64,000 nt of DNA from Streptomyces soli (GCF_003999195.1 NZ_RJVR01000227.1:1-64000); one strand, 5' to 3'; shown: positions 26,971-34,965, numbered from the stretch's first letter. Numbers and translations are program-made. Notes: generated by a model from the letters alone, not told the origin.

Positions 26971-27849
26971 TCAGTTCCCCTCCGGGACACGCCAGGCGGT
27001 GAAGCGCCGCTCCAGGACTACCAGGAGCTGGTTGAAGAGCACGCCCACCGCGGAGATGGTGATGATGCCCGCGTACATCTGCGGGATGGCGAAATTGAAC
27101 TGCGAGGCGTTGACGAGGTAGCCGAGCCCGGCCTTGGCGCCGACCATCTCCGCCGCGACGAGGACGAGGATCGACACCGCCCCGGCCAGCCGGATCCCGG
27201 TGAAGACCACCGGCACCGAGGCGGGCAGGATGACCTTCTGGAACAGCCGGGGCGCCGACAGGTTCATGGACCTGGCCAGCCTGAGCAGGGTGGGGTCGAC
27301 ATTGCGGACGGCGCTGATGGTGTTGAGCAGGATCGGCCACAGGCAGGCGTACAGCACGATGGAGATCTTCGACGTCTCCCCGATGCCCAGGATGAGGACG
27401 AAGACCGGCAGGAGCGCCAGGGCGGCGGTGTTGCGGAACACCTCCAGGAGCGGGCTGAGCAGGTCCGCGACCGGCCGGTACCAGCCGATCAGCAGCCCCA
27501 GCGGGACGGCGATCGCCACGGCGAGCGCGAAGCCGCTGAGCGAACGCACCAGACTGGCCTGAAGGTTGGTGGCGAGCTGACCGTTTACCGCCAACTCCCA
27601 CCAGGCGCGGGCGACCTCCGAGAACGGCGGCAGAAAGGTCGAGTCGACCAGTCCGAACCGGGGCGCCCCCTCCCACAGCCCGAGCAGGACGGCTACCGCC
27701 ACAGACTTGGTGACGGCCGCGAGAAGCAGTCCGGGCACCCGGTAGGCCAGCCGCCGTACGGCTCCCGGGGGCGTCGTCGCCGGCCGTTCCGCGACGACCG
27801 GCCTGGGTACGACGGCAGCCGTCACCTTGACATCGACGTCGCTGCTCAT
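26971..27849 (-). CDS. ABC transporter permease, SsuC/TauC-like
   Basis: 292 residues with a 40-residue N-terminal tail and about six membrane helices. Typical motifs are LVRSLSGFALAVAIAVPLGL, VFRNTAALALLPVFVLILGI and the EAA-like LARSMNLSAPRLFQKVILPA. The start overlaps the ATPase stop as ATGA. It forms the channel of a nitrate/sulfonate/taurine-type importer. Confidence 0.92.
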   Translation of the reverse strand: MSSDVDVKVTAAVVPRPVVAERPATTPPGAVRRLAYRVPGLLLAAVTKSVAVAVLLGLWEGAPRFGLVDSTFLPPFSEVARAWWELAVNGQLATNLQASLVRSLSGFALAVAIAVPLGLLIGWYRPVADLLSPLLEVFRNTAALALLPVFVLILGIGETSKISIVLYACLWPILLNTISAVRNVDPTLLRLARSMNLSAPRLFQKVILPASVPVVFTGIRLAGAVSILVLVAAEMVGAKAGLGYLVNASQFNFAIPQMYAGIITISAVGVLFNQLLVVLERRFTAWRVPEGN

Positions 27850-28670
27850 ACCGGCGCCACCTCCTTCTCCAGCCGCTGGGCGCGGGCGACCTCGTCGTGG
27901 AGCAGGTCCCAGATCTCGTGCCGGTAGTGCGCGAACTCGGGGCTGGACCGCAGGTCCGCGACCTCCGTGCGGGACCCGAGGTCGACGGGGACCACCCGCT
28001 TGACCCGGCCCGGGCGGGAGGTGAGGACGGCGACGCGCTGCCCGAGGTAGACGGCCTCCTCGATGCCGTGGGTGATGAAGACGACGGTCTTTCCGGTGCG
28101 CTGCCAGATCCGCAGCAGCTCGTCCTGCAGCGATTCCCGGGTCTGGGCGTCCAGCGCCGCGAAGGGCTCGTCCATCAGCAGCACGTCCGGGTCGTAGGCG
28201 AGGCTGCGGGCGATGGCGACCCGCTGCTTCATGCCGCCGGACAGCTCGTGGGGGTGCCGGTCCTCGAAGCCGGTCAGGCCGACCAGGTCCAGGAACTCCC
28301 GAGCGCGGGCGGCCCGTTCGCGGCGGGGGACGCCGGTGGCCTCGAGCCCGAACTCGACGTTGCCCTGGGCGGTGCGCCAGGGCAGCAGCGCGTACTGCTG
28401 GAAGACGATGCCCCGGTCCAGGCCGGGCCCGGTGACGGGCTTGCCGTCCAGCAGGATCTCGCCGGCGGTGGGCTTGGTCAGGCCGCCGAGGAGGTCGAGG
28501 AGGGTGGACTTGCCGCAGCCGCTGGGCCCCACGAGGACGGTGAACTCACCGGCCGCGATGTCCAGGTCGACCCGTTCGACGGCGATGAAGTCGGTGCGGG
28601 TGCGCGACCTCTTCCGGTCGCGAACCGGGAAGGTCTTGCTGACACCGCGAAAGCTGATCTGCGCGGTCAT
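27846..28670 (-). CDS. ABC transporter ATP-binding protein, SsuB/TauB-like
   Basis: 274 residues with Walker A GPSGCGKST, Q-loop QYALLPWRT, signature LSGGMKQRVAIARSLA, Walker B VLLMDEPFAALDA and switch FITHGIEEAVYLG. The LPWRT and GGMKQR variants are typical of sulfonate/nitrate-type ATPases. It begins 6 bp after the binding protein stop and overlaps the permease start, so it is central in the operon. Confidence 0.94.
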   Translation of the reverse strand: MTAQISFRGVSKTFPVRDRKRSRTRTDFIAVERVDLDIAAGEFTVLVGPSGCGKSTLLDLLGGLTKPTAGEILLDGKPVTGPGLDRGIVFQQYALLPWRTAQGNVEFGLEATGVPRRERAARAREFLDLVGLTGFEDRHPHELSGGMKQRVAIARSLAYDPDVLLMDEPFAALDAQTRESLQDELLRIWQRTGKTVVFITHGIEEAVYLGQRVAVLTSRPGRVKRVVPVDLGSRTEVADLRSSPEFAHYRHEIWDLLHDEVARAQRLEKEVAPV

Positions 28671-28676
28671 CGCTGG

Positions 28677-29687
28677 TCAACTCCCGTACTCATTATACTG
28701 GTTGGTGTGGAGGTCGGAGACCTTTACCTGGCCCTTCTTGATGTCTCCGTGCGAGGTCAGCCAGTCCGTCCACAGCGAGAAGTCCTTCTCGGTGATCCGG
28801 CCGCCGGTGTTGGTGACGCCGTACGACCGCCAGTACTTGAGGGCGTCCGCGCTCTCGTCACGCTTGCGCTTCTTGACGATCTGGGTGAAGCGGTCGACGA
28901 CCTCGTCGCGCGGGGTCTTGCGGGACCATTCGATGGCCTTGGCGACGCCGGTGACGAAGGTCTGCACGGTGGTCGGATTGCGCTGGAGGAACGTGTCCGT
29001 GAAGACGTACGTGCCGGCGGTGAAGGCCCCGAGCAGTTGGTAGTCGGTGAACAGCGGCCGGATTCCGCCGCGTGCGAGCGCCGTGTCGCGCAGGATGCCG
29101 CCGAGCACCCCGACCTCGATCTGCTTCTGCCGCAGCGACTGCTCGGTGTTGACCGGCGGCACGACCAGCGGCTCGACCTTGCCGATCTCCGCTGCGGACA
29201 GGCCCTTGCGCTGGAGGTAGATGTCGAGCAGCGCCTCCGAGTGGGCGCCCAGGGTGTTCATGCCGATCTTCTTGCCGATCAGGTCGCGCGCCGAGTGGAC
29301 CGCGCTGTCGCTGAGCACGTAGTAGCCGCTGTACGCGTACTTGTCGACGCCGTAGTAGCCGATGACGGCCCTGACCGGGGCACCGGCGGCGACGAGCTTG
29401 ACCACCGCGCCGTTGAAGGCGCCGCCGAAGTCGGTCTGGCCGGTGGCGGCGGACTGGATGTCCTGGGGGCCGCTGATGGTGTTGCCGACCCAGTCGAGCT
29501 TCAGGTCGCCCAGATAGCCGAGGTCGTCGGCGAGTTCGGGCGGGGTGACGGCGCCGACCGAGCCCTGGTAACGGAGGGTCTTGGTTTCCGCTCCGCCGCC
29601 CGCCGAGGCCGTCGCCCGGCCGCAGCCCGCCGCCGCGGCTGCCGCTCCGGTCAGGATCAGGAAGTTACGTCTGGACACGGGGCTCAT
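28677..29687 (-). CDS. Aliphatic-sulfonate/nitrate-type ABC substrate-binding lipoprotein (SsuA-like)
   Basis: 336 residues. The N-terminus MSPVSRRNFLILTG has a twin-arginine-like motif, and the lipobox AAAAGC predicts a lipoprotein. The mature domain has the NMT1/SsuA-like pattern: VTPPELADDLGYLGDLKLDW, ATGQTDFGGAFNGAVVKLV and GKKIGMNTLGAHSEALLD. It is the first structural gene after the HVDL leader peptide, separated by 110 nt of leader RNA. Substrate is inferred to be an organosulfur compound because of the LLM oxygenase and leader, not demonstrated. Confidence 0.9.
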   Translation of the reverse strand: MSPVSRRNFLILTGAAAAAAGCGRATASAGGGAETKTLRYQGSVGAVTPPELADDLGYLGDLKLDWVGNTISGPQDIQSAATGQTDFGGAFNGAVVKLVAAGAPVRAVIGYYGVDKYAYSGYYVLSDSAVHSARDLIGKKIGMNTLGAHSEALLDIYLQRKGLSAAEIGKVEPLVVPPVNTEQSLRQKQIEVGVLGGILRDTALARGGIRPLFTDYQLLGAFTAGTYVFTDTFLQRNPTTVQTFVTGVAKAIEWSRKTPRDEVVDRFTQIVKKRKRDESADALKYWRSYGVTNTGGRITEKDFSLWTDWLTSHGDIKKGQVKVSDLHTNQYNEYGS

Positions 29688-29797
29688 TGGACAGTCCTTT
29701 GCGCAGGCAGGGATGAGGAAGCACGTGATGGAGCGGTGGGAGACGCGGGCACTGGGCGCACGGGGCAGGGGTGAGCTCGAGGTCGGCCGGGCAGGGC

Positions 29798-29884
29798 CTA
29801 GCGGCGGACGGCGTCACAGAGCGCGCTGGCGTCACGTCGCAGATCGACGTGGAGGCGCTCGACGAGAATGTCGGATTGGCTCAC
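29798..29884 (-). CDS. Putative regulatory leader peptide (HVDL...C type) of the sulfur operon
   Basis: A 28-residue ORF starting GTG and ending TAG, with sequence features ERLHVDLRRDASALCDAV. The pattern LHVDL-R-x-x-x-S-x-x-C is that of the short actinobacterial putative leader peptides found upstream of sulfur and cysteine genes. The Cys is four codons from the stop region. It lies 110 nt upstream of the SsuA-like gene on the same strand. By analogy with Cys-containing upstream ORFs of mycobacterial sulfur genes, cysteine-dependent attenuation is the likely mechanism; this is inferred. No strong ribosome site precedes the GTG. Confidence 0.82.
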   Translation of the reverse strand: MSQSDILVERLHVDLRRDASALCDAVRR

Positions 29885-30033
29885 GCCTGAGAGGGTTTCA
29901 CCGGCCTCCGACCCGGTCAATGAATGTTTTTCCGGTGGAAGAAACCCCCGGTTCCGCAGCCGGACTTGCCCCTAGAATGGGATTCCGCGATCACCTCCGC
30001 GTACGGGGCGCTGGAGGGACTGTGAGGGGTCGG

Positions 30034-30849
30034 ATGAGCCACAGCAGCGAGCCGTTGTCCACCGCGATCGACATCAGCGTCCCGAGTGTGGCCCGGATGT
30101 ACGACTACCTCCTCGGCGGCAAGGACAACTACGCCGTCGACCGCGAGGCGTCGGAGGAGCTGCTCAAGGTCGTACCGAGCACCAAGGAACTCGCCGTCAA
30201 CAACCGCAGGTTCCTGCAGCGCGTCGTGGCGCGGCTCGCGGAGGACCACGGAATCCGGCAGTTCCTCGACCACGGATCCGGCCTGCCGACGCAGGACAAT
30301 GTGCACCAGGTCTCCCAGCGCGTGGACCCCTCCTCGCGGGTGGTCTACGTCGACAACGACCCGATCGTGCTGGCGCACGGGCGCGCGCTCCTGGAGGAGA
30401 ACGAGAACACCGCCGTCATCCAGGCGGACTTCCGCGACACGGACGGGATCTTCGGCCACCCGGAGGTCCAGCGGCTGATCGACTTCGACCAGCCGGTCGC
30501 CGCGCTGTTCGTCTCGGTGATGCACTGCATTCCCGACTCCGACGACCCGGCCGGAGTGGTCAGGCGGGTCGCGGAGCGCCTCGCGCCGGGCAGCTTCCTC
30601 GTGGTCTGCCAACTGGTCAGCGAGGACAAGGCCGTACGGGACTTCGTCACTGAGTTCATGGACGCCAGCACCCAGGGAAACTGGGGCCGGGTGCGCCAGG
30701 AGCGCGATGTCGCCGGGTTCCTCGACGGTCTGGAGATCCTGGAGCCGGGACTGGTGGAGGTCTCGACCTGGCGGCCGGACACCGATCTTGCGCCGAAGCA
30801 GGCCACGCAGGAGTGGATCGAGTTCGGCGGCGTCGCCCGCAAGCCCTGA
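30034..30849 (+). CDS. SAM-dependent methyltransferase, DUF574 family
   Basis: 271 residues from ATG (MSHSSEPLSTAIDISVPS); a GTG at 30022 with GGAGGG upstream is an alternative start. Family hallmarks are VARMYDYLLGGKDNYAVDRE, FLDHGSGLPTQDNVHQV (SAM motif I variant), VVYVDNDPIVLAHG and VSVMHCIPDSDDP. These abundant Streptomyces methyltransferases have no known substrates. It is convergent with the XRE regulator. Confidence 0.93.
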   Translation: MSHSSEPLSTAIDISVPSVARMYDYLLGGKDNYAVDREASEELLKVVPSTKELAVNNRRFLQRVVARLAEDHGIRQFLDHGSGLPTQDNVHQVSQRVDPSSRVVYVDNDPIVLAHGRALLEENENTAVIQADFRDTDGIFGHPEVQRLIDFDQPVAALFVSVMHCIPDSDDPAGVVRRVAERLAPGSFLVVCQLVSEDKAVRDFVTEFMDASTQGNWGRVRQERDVAGFLDGLEILEPGLVEVSTWRPDTDLAPKQATQEWIEFGGVARKP

Positions 30850-30879
30850 CGCCACCGCCCGACTCCCGTCTCTCCTGCG

Positions 30880-31788
30880 CTACTTCAGCTGCTCGAGGAT
30901 CTCGCGGAGGAACCGGGGCGTCCTTGCGGGCGGCTCGGCCTCCGCGCACAACCGGTCCATGACCGCCAGGTAGTTGTCGACGTCGTCCTGCTTGTCCAGG
31001 TAGAGCGCGCTGGTGAGCTGCTCCAGGTAGACGATGTCCGGCAGGTCGGGTTCCTGGAAGCGCAGGATCGTGATCGGGCCGCCGGCCGCGGCGAGGCCGC
31101 CGACGCTGAAGGGCGCTATCTGCAGCGTCACATTGGGCAGCGCGGCCACCTCGAGCAGATGCTCCAGCTGTGCACGCATCACGTCGGTTCCACCGAGCGG
31201 GCGGCGCAGCGCCGCCTCGTCCATGACCGCCCACACCCTGGGCGCCTCGGGCGCCGTGAGCAGCTTCTGCCGGGCCATCCGCAGTGCCACCCGGCGCTCG
31301 ATCTCGACCCCGGAGGCCCGTGGGTGGCCGAGCCGGGTGACCGCGCGGGCGTAGTCCTGGGTCTGCAACAGGCCGGGCACGAACTGGACTTCGTACGTAC
31401 GGATGACGGACGCGGCCTCTTCCAGACCGAGCAGCGTCTCGAACCAGGCCGGCAGGACATCGCCGAAGCGCTGCCACCAACCGGGCGTGCTGGCCTGCCG
31501 GGCGAGGGCGAGGAAGTCCGCCCGCTCGGTCTCGTCGACGACGCCGTAAAGGGTGAGTAGGTCGGCCACGTCACGGTCCTTGTAGCCGACGCGGCCCAGC
31601 TCCAGGCGGCTGATCTTCGCGTGGGAAGCACGGATCGCTTCCCCGGCCGCCTCGCGGCTGATCCCGCACGACTCGCGCAACCTGCGCAGTTGCGTGCCCA
31701 GCACGATACGCAGAACCGTCGGCCCGCCGCGCGGGTATTCGAGGTAACTCTTTATCGACGGTTGGCTGCTCGGCCGCGTCGCGGTCAT
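30880..31788 (-). CDS. XRE-family transcriptional regulator with DUF5753
   Basis: 302 residues. Residues 25-85 are a helix-turn-helix (LGTQLRRLRESCGISREAAG; SHAKISRLELGR), and the rest is the DUF5753 sensor or ligand domain (VPGLLQTQDYARAV; LPNVTLQIAPFSVGG). The start ATG follows GGGAG. It is the regulator of the standard Streptomyces XRE/DUF397 pair, with the DUF397 gene 136 bp upstream on the same strand and the ATPase divergent beyond it. A longer upstream ORF runs through the DUF397 gene in another frame and is not real. Confidence 0.93.
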   Translation of the reverse strand: MTATRPSSQPSIKSYLEYPRGGPTVLRIVLGTQLRRLRESCGISREAAGEAIRASHAKISRLELGRVGYKDRDVADLLTLYGVVDETERADFLALARQASTPGWWQRFGDVLPAWFETLLGLEEAASVIRTYEVQFVPGLLQTQDYARAVTRLGHPRASGVEIERRVALRMARQKLLTAPEAPRVWAVMDEAALRRPLGGTDVMRAQLEHLLEVAALPNVTLQIAPFSVGGLAAAGGPITILRFQEPDLPDIVYLEQLTSALYLDKQDDVDNYLAVMDRLCAEAEPPARTPRFLREILEQLK

Positions 31789-31924
31789 GCCGACTCCCGT
31801 GAGTAACTGGACGAACACCCAGTCTCCCACCGAGGGGCGCTTGAGTACAGTCGCGCGCCCTTGGCGTGCCACGGCGGAAACTGACTGGGCGTGGAGCGCG
31901 AGGTGAGTGCGGACTGAGCCGCCG

Positions 31925-32161
31925 TCAGCCCGCCATGTCGTCGAAGTCGCCGTCCTTGGCGCCTCCGACGAACGCCGTGATCTCTTCGCGGGTGTAGATG
32001 AGCGCCGGGCCCTCGGGATGACGGGAGTTGCGCACCGCGAAGCTTCCGCCGGGCAGTGCGGCGAGCTCCACGCAGTTGCCGCTCGGATTGCTGCGGGCGC
32101 TCTTCCTCCAGACCACGCCCTCGATGTCGGTGGCCCGTACCCCGTTCTCGAACTCCTGCAT
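31925..32161 (-). CDS. DUF397 protein, partner of the XRE regulator
   Basis: 78 residues from an ATG with GGAGGAGC upstream. Signature VVWRKSARSNPSGNCVELA and AVRNSRHPEGPALIYTREE-type blocks define DUF397. These small proteins are coded next to DUF5753-type XRE regulators and in some developmental loci modulate them. The promoter region holds the 74-bp palindromic hexamer array at 32180-32253. Confidence 0.94.
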   Translation of the reverse strand: MQEFENGVRATDIEGVVWRKSARSNPSGNCVELAALPGGSFAVRNSRHPEGPALIYTREEITAFVGGAKDGDFDDMAG

Positions 32162-32179
32162 GATTGCTCCTCCTTGCCG

Positions 32180-32253
32180 CGTGCACGTGCATCTGTACTT
32201 GCAGCTGTAAGTGCAGCTGCACTTACGACTGTAATTGCAGATGTGCTTGCACG
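32180..32253. promoter_or_regulatory. 74-bp imperfect palindrome built from TGY-phased hexamers
   Basis: Between the divergent DUF397 and ATPase genes, the sequence repeats about every 6 bp with TGC/TGT at the start of most units (12 units, 32181-32252). It also reads nearly the same on the opposite strand. The central 20 bp (32207-32226) is a perfect palindrome, GTAAGTGCAGCTGCACTTAC. Twelve-bp super-units CTGTACTTGCAG, CTGTAAGTGCAG and CTGTAATTGCAG are visible. This is best read as a multi-site operator for the neighbouring XRE regulator; a cruciform or RNA hairpin is the alternative. Confidence 0.8.
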
Positions 32254-32328
32254 GGTAGGGATTGGACCGGGATAGTGGATCCCGCAGAACACACCGTGCC
32301 GCCCGCCCGACAGCTCTGCGGAGTACCG

Positions 32329-32790
32329 ATGACCACACACCCGGCGATCCCACCGAGCCTTGCCCTGCCAGAAGGCCCGGGGACGCGTTTCGCAGCCTGC
32401 TCGTTGGATGGCGACCTCCACGCGGCGGGCGCGGCACGGCAGTTCACCCGATCCACCCTGCGCCGCTGGGGCATGCCCGAGGTCGTCGACAACGCGTCGA
32501 TCGTCGTGTCGGAGATGCTGACCAACGCCGTCCGCTACGGACTGGACAGCCCGTCAGATGTCCCGCTTTCCTCGCGCCCGCTGTGGCTGGGCCTGCTGCG
32601 CCGGGGCCCCTCCGTGCTGTGTACGGTCTCCGACCCCGGCACCGAGGTCCCCGTGGTCAAGGAGCCGGACTACCTCGCCGAGAGCGGGCGCGGGCTGCAC
32701 GTCATCGACTCGCTCAGCGAGTCATGGGGCTGGACCCCGCCGGACAACGCGGGGAAGTCGGTCTGGGCGATGATCTCCGGCCGCGCCTGA
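32329..32790 (+). CDS. ATP-binding (HATPase_c, RsbW-like anti-sigma) protein
   Basis: 153 residues with the GHKL N-box EMLTNAVRYG, G1 box SDPGTEVP and G2 box ESGRGLHVIDSL. It has no histidine-kinase dimerisation region, so it belongs to the small serine-kinase/anti-sigma-like ATPases common in Streptomyces. It is divergent from the DUF397-XRE pair and shares the palindromic region, forming the usual three-gene regulatory module. An in-frame extension upstream would translate the hexamer array as alternating Cys residues, which I reject. Confidence 0.9.
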   Translation: MTTHPAIPPSLALPEGPGTRFAACSLDGDLHAAGAARQFTRSTLRRWGMPEVVDNASIVVSEMLTNAVRYGLDSPSDVPLSSRPLWLGLLRRGPSVLCTVSDPGTEVPVVKEPDYLAESGRGLHVIDSLSESWGWTPPDNAGKSVWAMISGRA

Positions 32791-32826
32791 GGGTCGGACC
32801 CCCGCCTGACCCCGGACAGCTGTGAA

Positions 32827-33004
32827 CCTGCGAGGTGGGCTCCCTTCGCCGGCATTGTCCGGATCAGGTTGTGGAGGTCGCCTTCTGGTCTCCCCGACCG
32901 TCAGGCCTCTCAGCCCGCCCGTCGACGTCGGCCACGGCGGATGCGATTCTCTGCCTCCGTCGAAGTCGGCTACGCCGGGTGAACTCCCTCGCTCGCCTCG
33001 CAGG
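32827..33004 (-). promoter_or_regulatory. TPP (THI-element) riboswitch-like RNA with no gene directly downstream
   Basis: On the minus strand, CUGAGA (32913-32908) is followed after a variable arm by AACCTGATCC (32870-32861) and GACAATGCCGGCGAAGGGA (32859-32841), the conserved core of thiamine-pyrophosphate riboswitches. The ends CCTGCGAGG (33004-32996) and CCTCGCAGG (32835-32827) pair perfectly over 9 bp as P1. The 5' arm carries an unusually long insertion with a second, degenerate copy of the CUGAGA region (GTAGCCGACTTCGACGG versus GTGGCCGACGTCGACGG). A weak promoter (TTGCCA 33039-33034; TAACGT 33019-33014) precedes it. Downstream lies only the antisense of the ATPase gene, then DUF397. 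Confidence 0.75.
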
Positions 33005-33080
33005 CCACTACTTACGTTACTCCGATTTGGGCCTGGCAAAAGGGGTGAAAGCTACTTTTTTTGTCTTGTTCCTCAGATCC

Positions 33081-34175
33081 TCACGGGTGAATCGCTCCGG
33101 CGGTCGTGGTCAGCGGCGCGCCACTGCCGCCCCAGCGCAGCGCGATGATCTCCGCCGCCACCGAGACCGCCACCTCCTCGGGGGTGCGGGCGCCCAGGTC
33201 CAGGCCGATAGGCGAGCGCAGACGCCCCAGCTCGTCGTCCCGCAGCCCTGCCTCGCGCAGCAGCTTGAGCCGGTCGTCGTGCGTACGGCGGCTGCCCATC
33301 ACACCGATGTACGCGGCCGGGGCGCGCAGCGCCACCTCCAGCAGCGGCACGTCGAACTTGGGGTCGTGGGTCAGCACGCAGACGACCGTGCGGTCGTCGG
33401 TGGCGGCGCCGCACAGATAGCGGTGCGGCCAGTCGACCACGACCTCCACGCCCTCCGGGAAACGCTTGGGCGTGGCGAAGACCGGGCGGGCGTCGCAGAC
33501 CGTCACCCGGTAGCCCAGGAAGGCGCCGATCCGGGCCACGGCGGCGGCAAAGTCGATGGCGCCGAAGACCAGCATGCGGGGCGGCGGAGCGAAGGACTGC
33601 AGGAAGACGGTGACGTCGTCCTCCCGGCGTTCGCCGCGCGGGCCGTAGTGCCGGCTCACCGTGGTGCCGAGCGCCAGTTCGCCGCGCGCGTCCGCGGTGA
33701 CGGCGACGTCGAGGCCCTCGGCGCCCAGGGTGCCGGAGACCGCGTCGGGCCAGACGGCGACCGTGGCGCCTCGCGGGGCCGGGCCGTCGGTGACCGTCGC
33801 CGTGACGACGGGGCGGTGGCCGGCCACGGAGGCGGCGACCTCGCCGAAGGAGGGGTCGGTGGCCCGCGAGACAGGGCGTACGAGGACGGTGATCTCCCCG
33901 CCGCAGGTCAGACCGACGGCGAAGGCGTCCTCGTCGCTGTACCCGAAGGTCCGCAGCCTGGCCTCGCCGGTCTGCGTCACTTCTTTGGCGAGTTCAAAGA
34001 CTTCGCCCTCCACACAGCCGCCGGAGACACTGCCCACGACCTCGTCGCCCGGCCCGACTGCCATCGCCGCCCCCGGACCGCGCGGCGCGCTGCGGCTCAG
34101 GGCGACCACGGTGGCGAGGCCGAAGGGCTCCCCCGCCTCGTACCACTCGCTCAGCGCCGGAAGGATCTCACGCAT
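33081..34175 (-). CDS. xdhC: XdhC family protein (molybdenum hydroxylase maturation)
   Basis: 364 residues. The N-terminal XdhC/CoxI domain shows SAPRGPGAAMAVGPGDEVVG, GSVSGGCVEGEVFE and GLTCGGEI. The C-terminal Rossmann-like domain has MLVFGAIDFAAAVARIGAFL, THDPKFDVPLL, YIGVMGSRRTHDDRL and IGLDLGARTPEEVAVSV. XdhC-type proteins insert sulfurated molybdenum cofactor into xanthine dehydrogenase-like enzymes. No xdhAB genes lie in the window, so it serves an unlinked partner. It lies upstream of the riboswitch-like element on the same strand. Confidence 0.94.
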   Translation of the reverse strand: MREILPALSEWYEAGEPFGLATVVALSRSAPRGPGAAMAVGPGDEVVGSVSGGCVEGEVFELAKEVTQTGEARLRTFGYSDEDAFAVGLTCGGEITVLVRPVSRATDPSFGEVAASVAGHRPVVTATVTDGPAPRGATVAVWPDAVSGTLGAEGLDVAVTADARGELALGTTVSRHYGPRGERREDDVTVFLQSFAPPPRMLVFGAIDFAAAVARIGAFLGYRVTVCDARPVFATPKRFPEGVEVVVDWPHRYLCGAATDDRTVVCVLTHDPKFDVPLLEVALRAPAAYIGVMGSRRTHDDRLKLLREAGLRDDELGRLRSPIGLDLGARTPEEVAVSVAAEIIALRWGGSGAPLTTTAGAIHP

Positions 34176-34330
34176 CGGCGGCTCCGCCTCTCACGACCCC
34201 CGTCAGCTGTTCCACGGCGGCAAGGCTCCGGCCTGCCACGACAGCGTCAACGCACGGTATCGCCGCCGCCATCCCCGCCGCCAGCGGGGCGGTCGCGGCG
34301 GCTCCCATGCGTGGCAGCCGGGATAGACCC

Positions 34331-34358
34331 TTGCTTATGGTCGGAATCGGCGTAAGTT
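34331..34358 (+). promoter_or_regulatory. Sigma-70-type promoter for a probably leaderless gene
   Basis: TTGCTT (34331-34336), a 16-bp spacer, then TAAGTT (34353-34358). The expected transcription start is 7 bp further, essentially at the ATG at 34366. No ribosome site precedes that ATG, which fits a leaderless mRNA. Confidence 0.6.
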
Positions 34359-34365
34359 TGATTAC

Positions 34366-34890
34366 ATGATTACGACAGAGCAGAAGGAGGCGCTGCGCGG
34401 CTGGTTCGCCGGGCGGCTGCCGGAAGGACTGTTCGTCGAGCTCCTGGACGTGACCGTGGACCGCGAGGAGATCACCGTCGTCGGCCGGATCCCGGAGCCC
34501 GACCTCGGCGCGGATGCGTCACAGGTGGAGCGCGACGAGGCGCGGATCGGCCGCGCCGCGGAGTTTCGGGAGCGTACGCGCGACGAGCGCATCGCGGTGG
34601 CCAGCGAGGCCGAGCGCCGGTTCGGCCGCAAGGTTTCCTGGGGCGTGGAGGTCGGCGGCACCCGGGTGCTGTTCACCACGGTCTCGGCGCCGGTGATGAC
34701 CCGGCTGCGCCAGCCGGAACGCCAGGTGCTGGACACGCTCATCGCCGGCGGCGTCGCCCGCAGCCGCAGCGACGCCCTGGCCTGGTGCGTACGGCTCGTA
34801 CAGCGCAACGCCGACGACTGGCTGGGCGAGCTGCGCGAGTCCCTGGAACACGTGCAGCGGGTCCGGGAGCAGGGCCCGGACGCGGCCTAG
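34366..34890 (+). CDS. Conserved hypothetical protein, mostly charged and helical
   Basis: 174 residues. I do not recognise a named domain. The N-terminal third has alternating beta-like segments (LFVELLDVTVDREEITVVG), the middle is highly charged (VERDEARIGRAAEFRERTRD), and the C-terminal half (RQVLDTLIAGGVARSRSDAL) resembles small ribbon-helix or CopG-like dimer segments. There is no signal peptide or membrane helix. It is transcribed from its own promoter and ends at a strong hairpin. Confidence 0.8.
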   Translation: MITTEQKEALRGWFAGRLPEGLFVELLDVTVDREEITVVGRIPEPDLGADASQVERDEARIGRAAEFRERTRDERIAVASEAERRFGRKVSWGVEVGGTRVLFTTVSAPVMTRLRQPERQVLDTLIAGGVARSRSDALAWCVRLVQRNADDWLGELRESLEHVQRVREQGPDAA

Positions 34891-34908
34891 GTAGGGGCGG
34901 GGCAGGAA

Positions 34909-34951
34909 AGCGCCGGGCGGGCCGAGGTTCGGACTCGGCCCGCCCGGCGCT
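34909..34951. terminator. Strong hairpin terminator with an 18-bp perfect stem
   Basis: The arms 34909-34926 and 34934-34951 are exact reverse complements (AGCGCCGGGCGGGCCGAG) with a 7-nt loop. It lies 19 bp after the hypothetical gene's stop and, on the other strand, just beyond the gene-tail remnant at 34966. There is no T tract, as is usual in Streptomyces. It probably terminates in both directions. Confidence 0.8.
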
Positions 34952-34965
34952 GGGTTGGGGGGATG

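Noticed and set aside
32164-32329. Cys-rich small protein (alternating Cys) upstream of the ATPase
   Set aside because: It is produced on both strands by the TGY hexamer array, and the ATPase has its own ATG at 32329; the array is regulatory DNA, not a cysteine-rich peptide gene.
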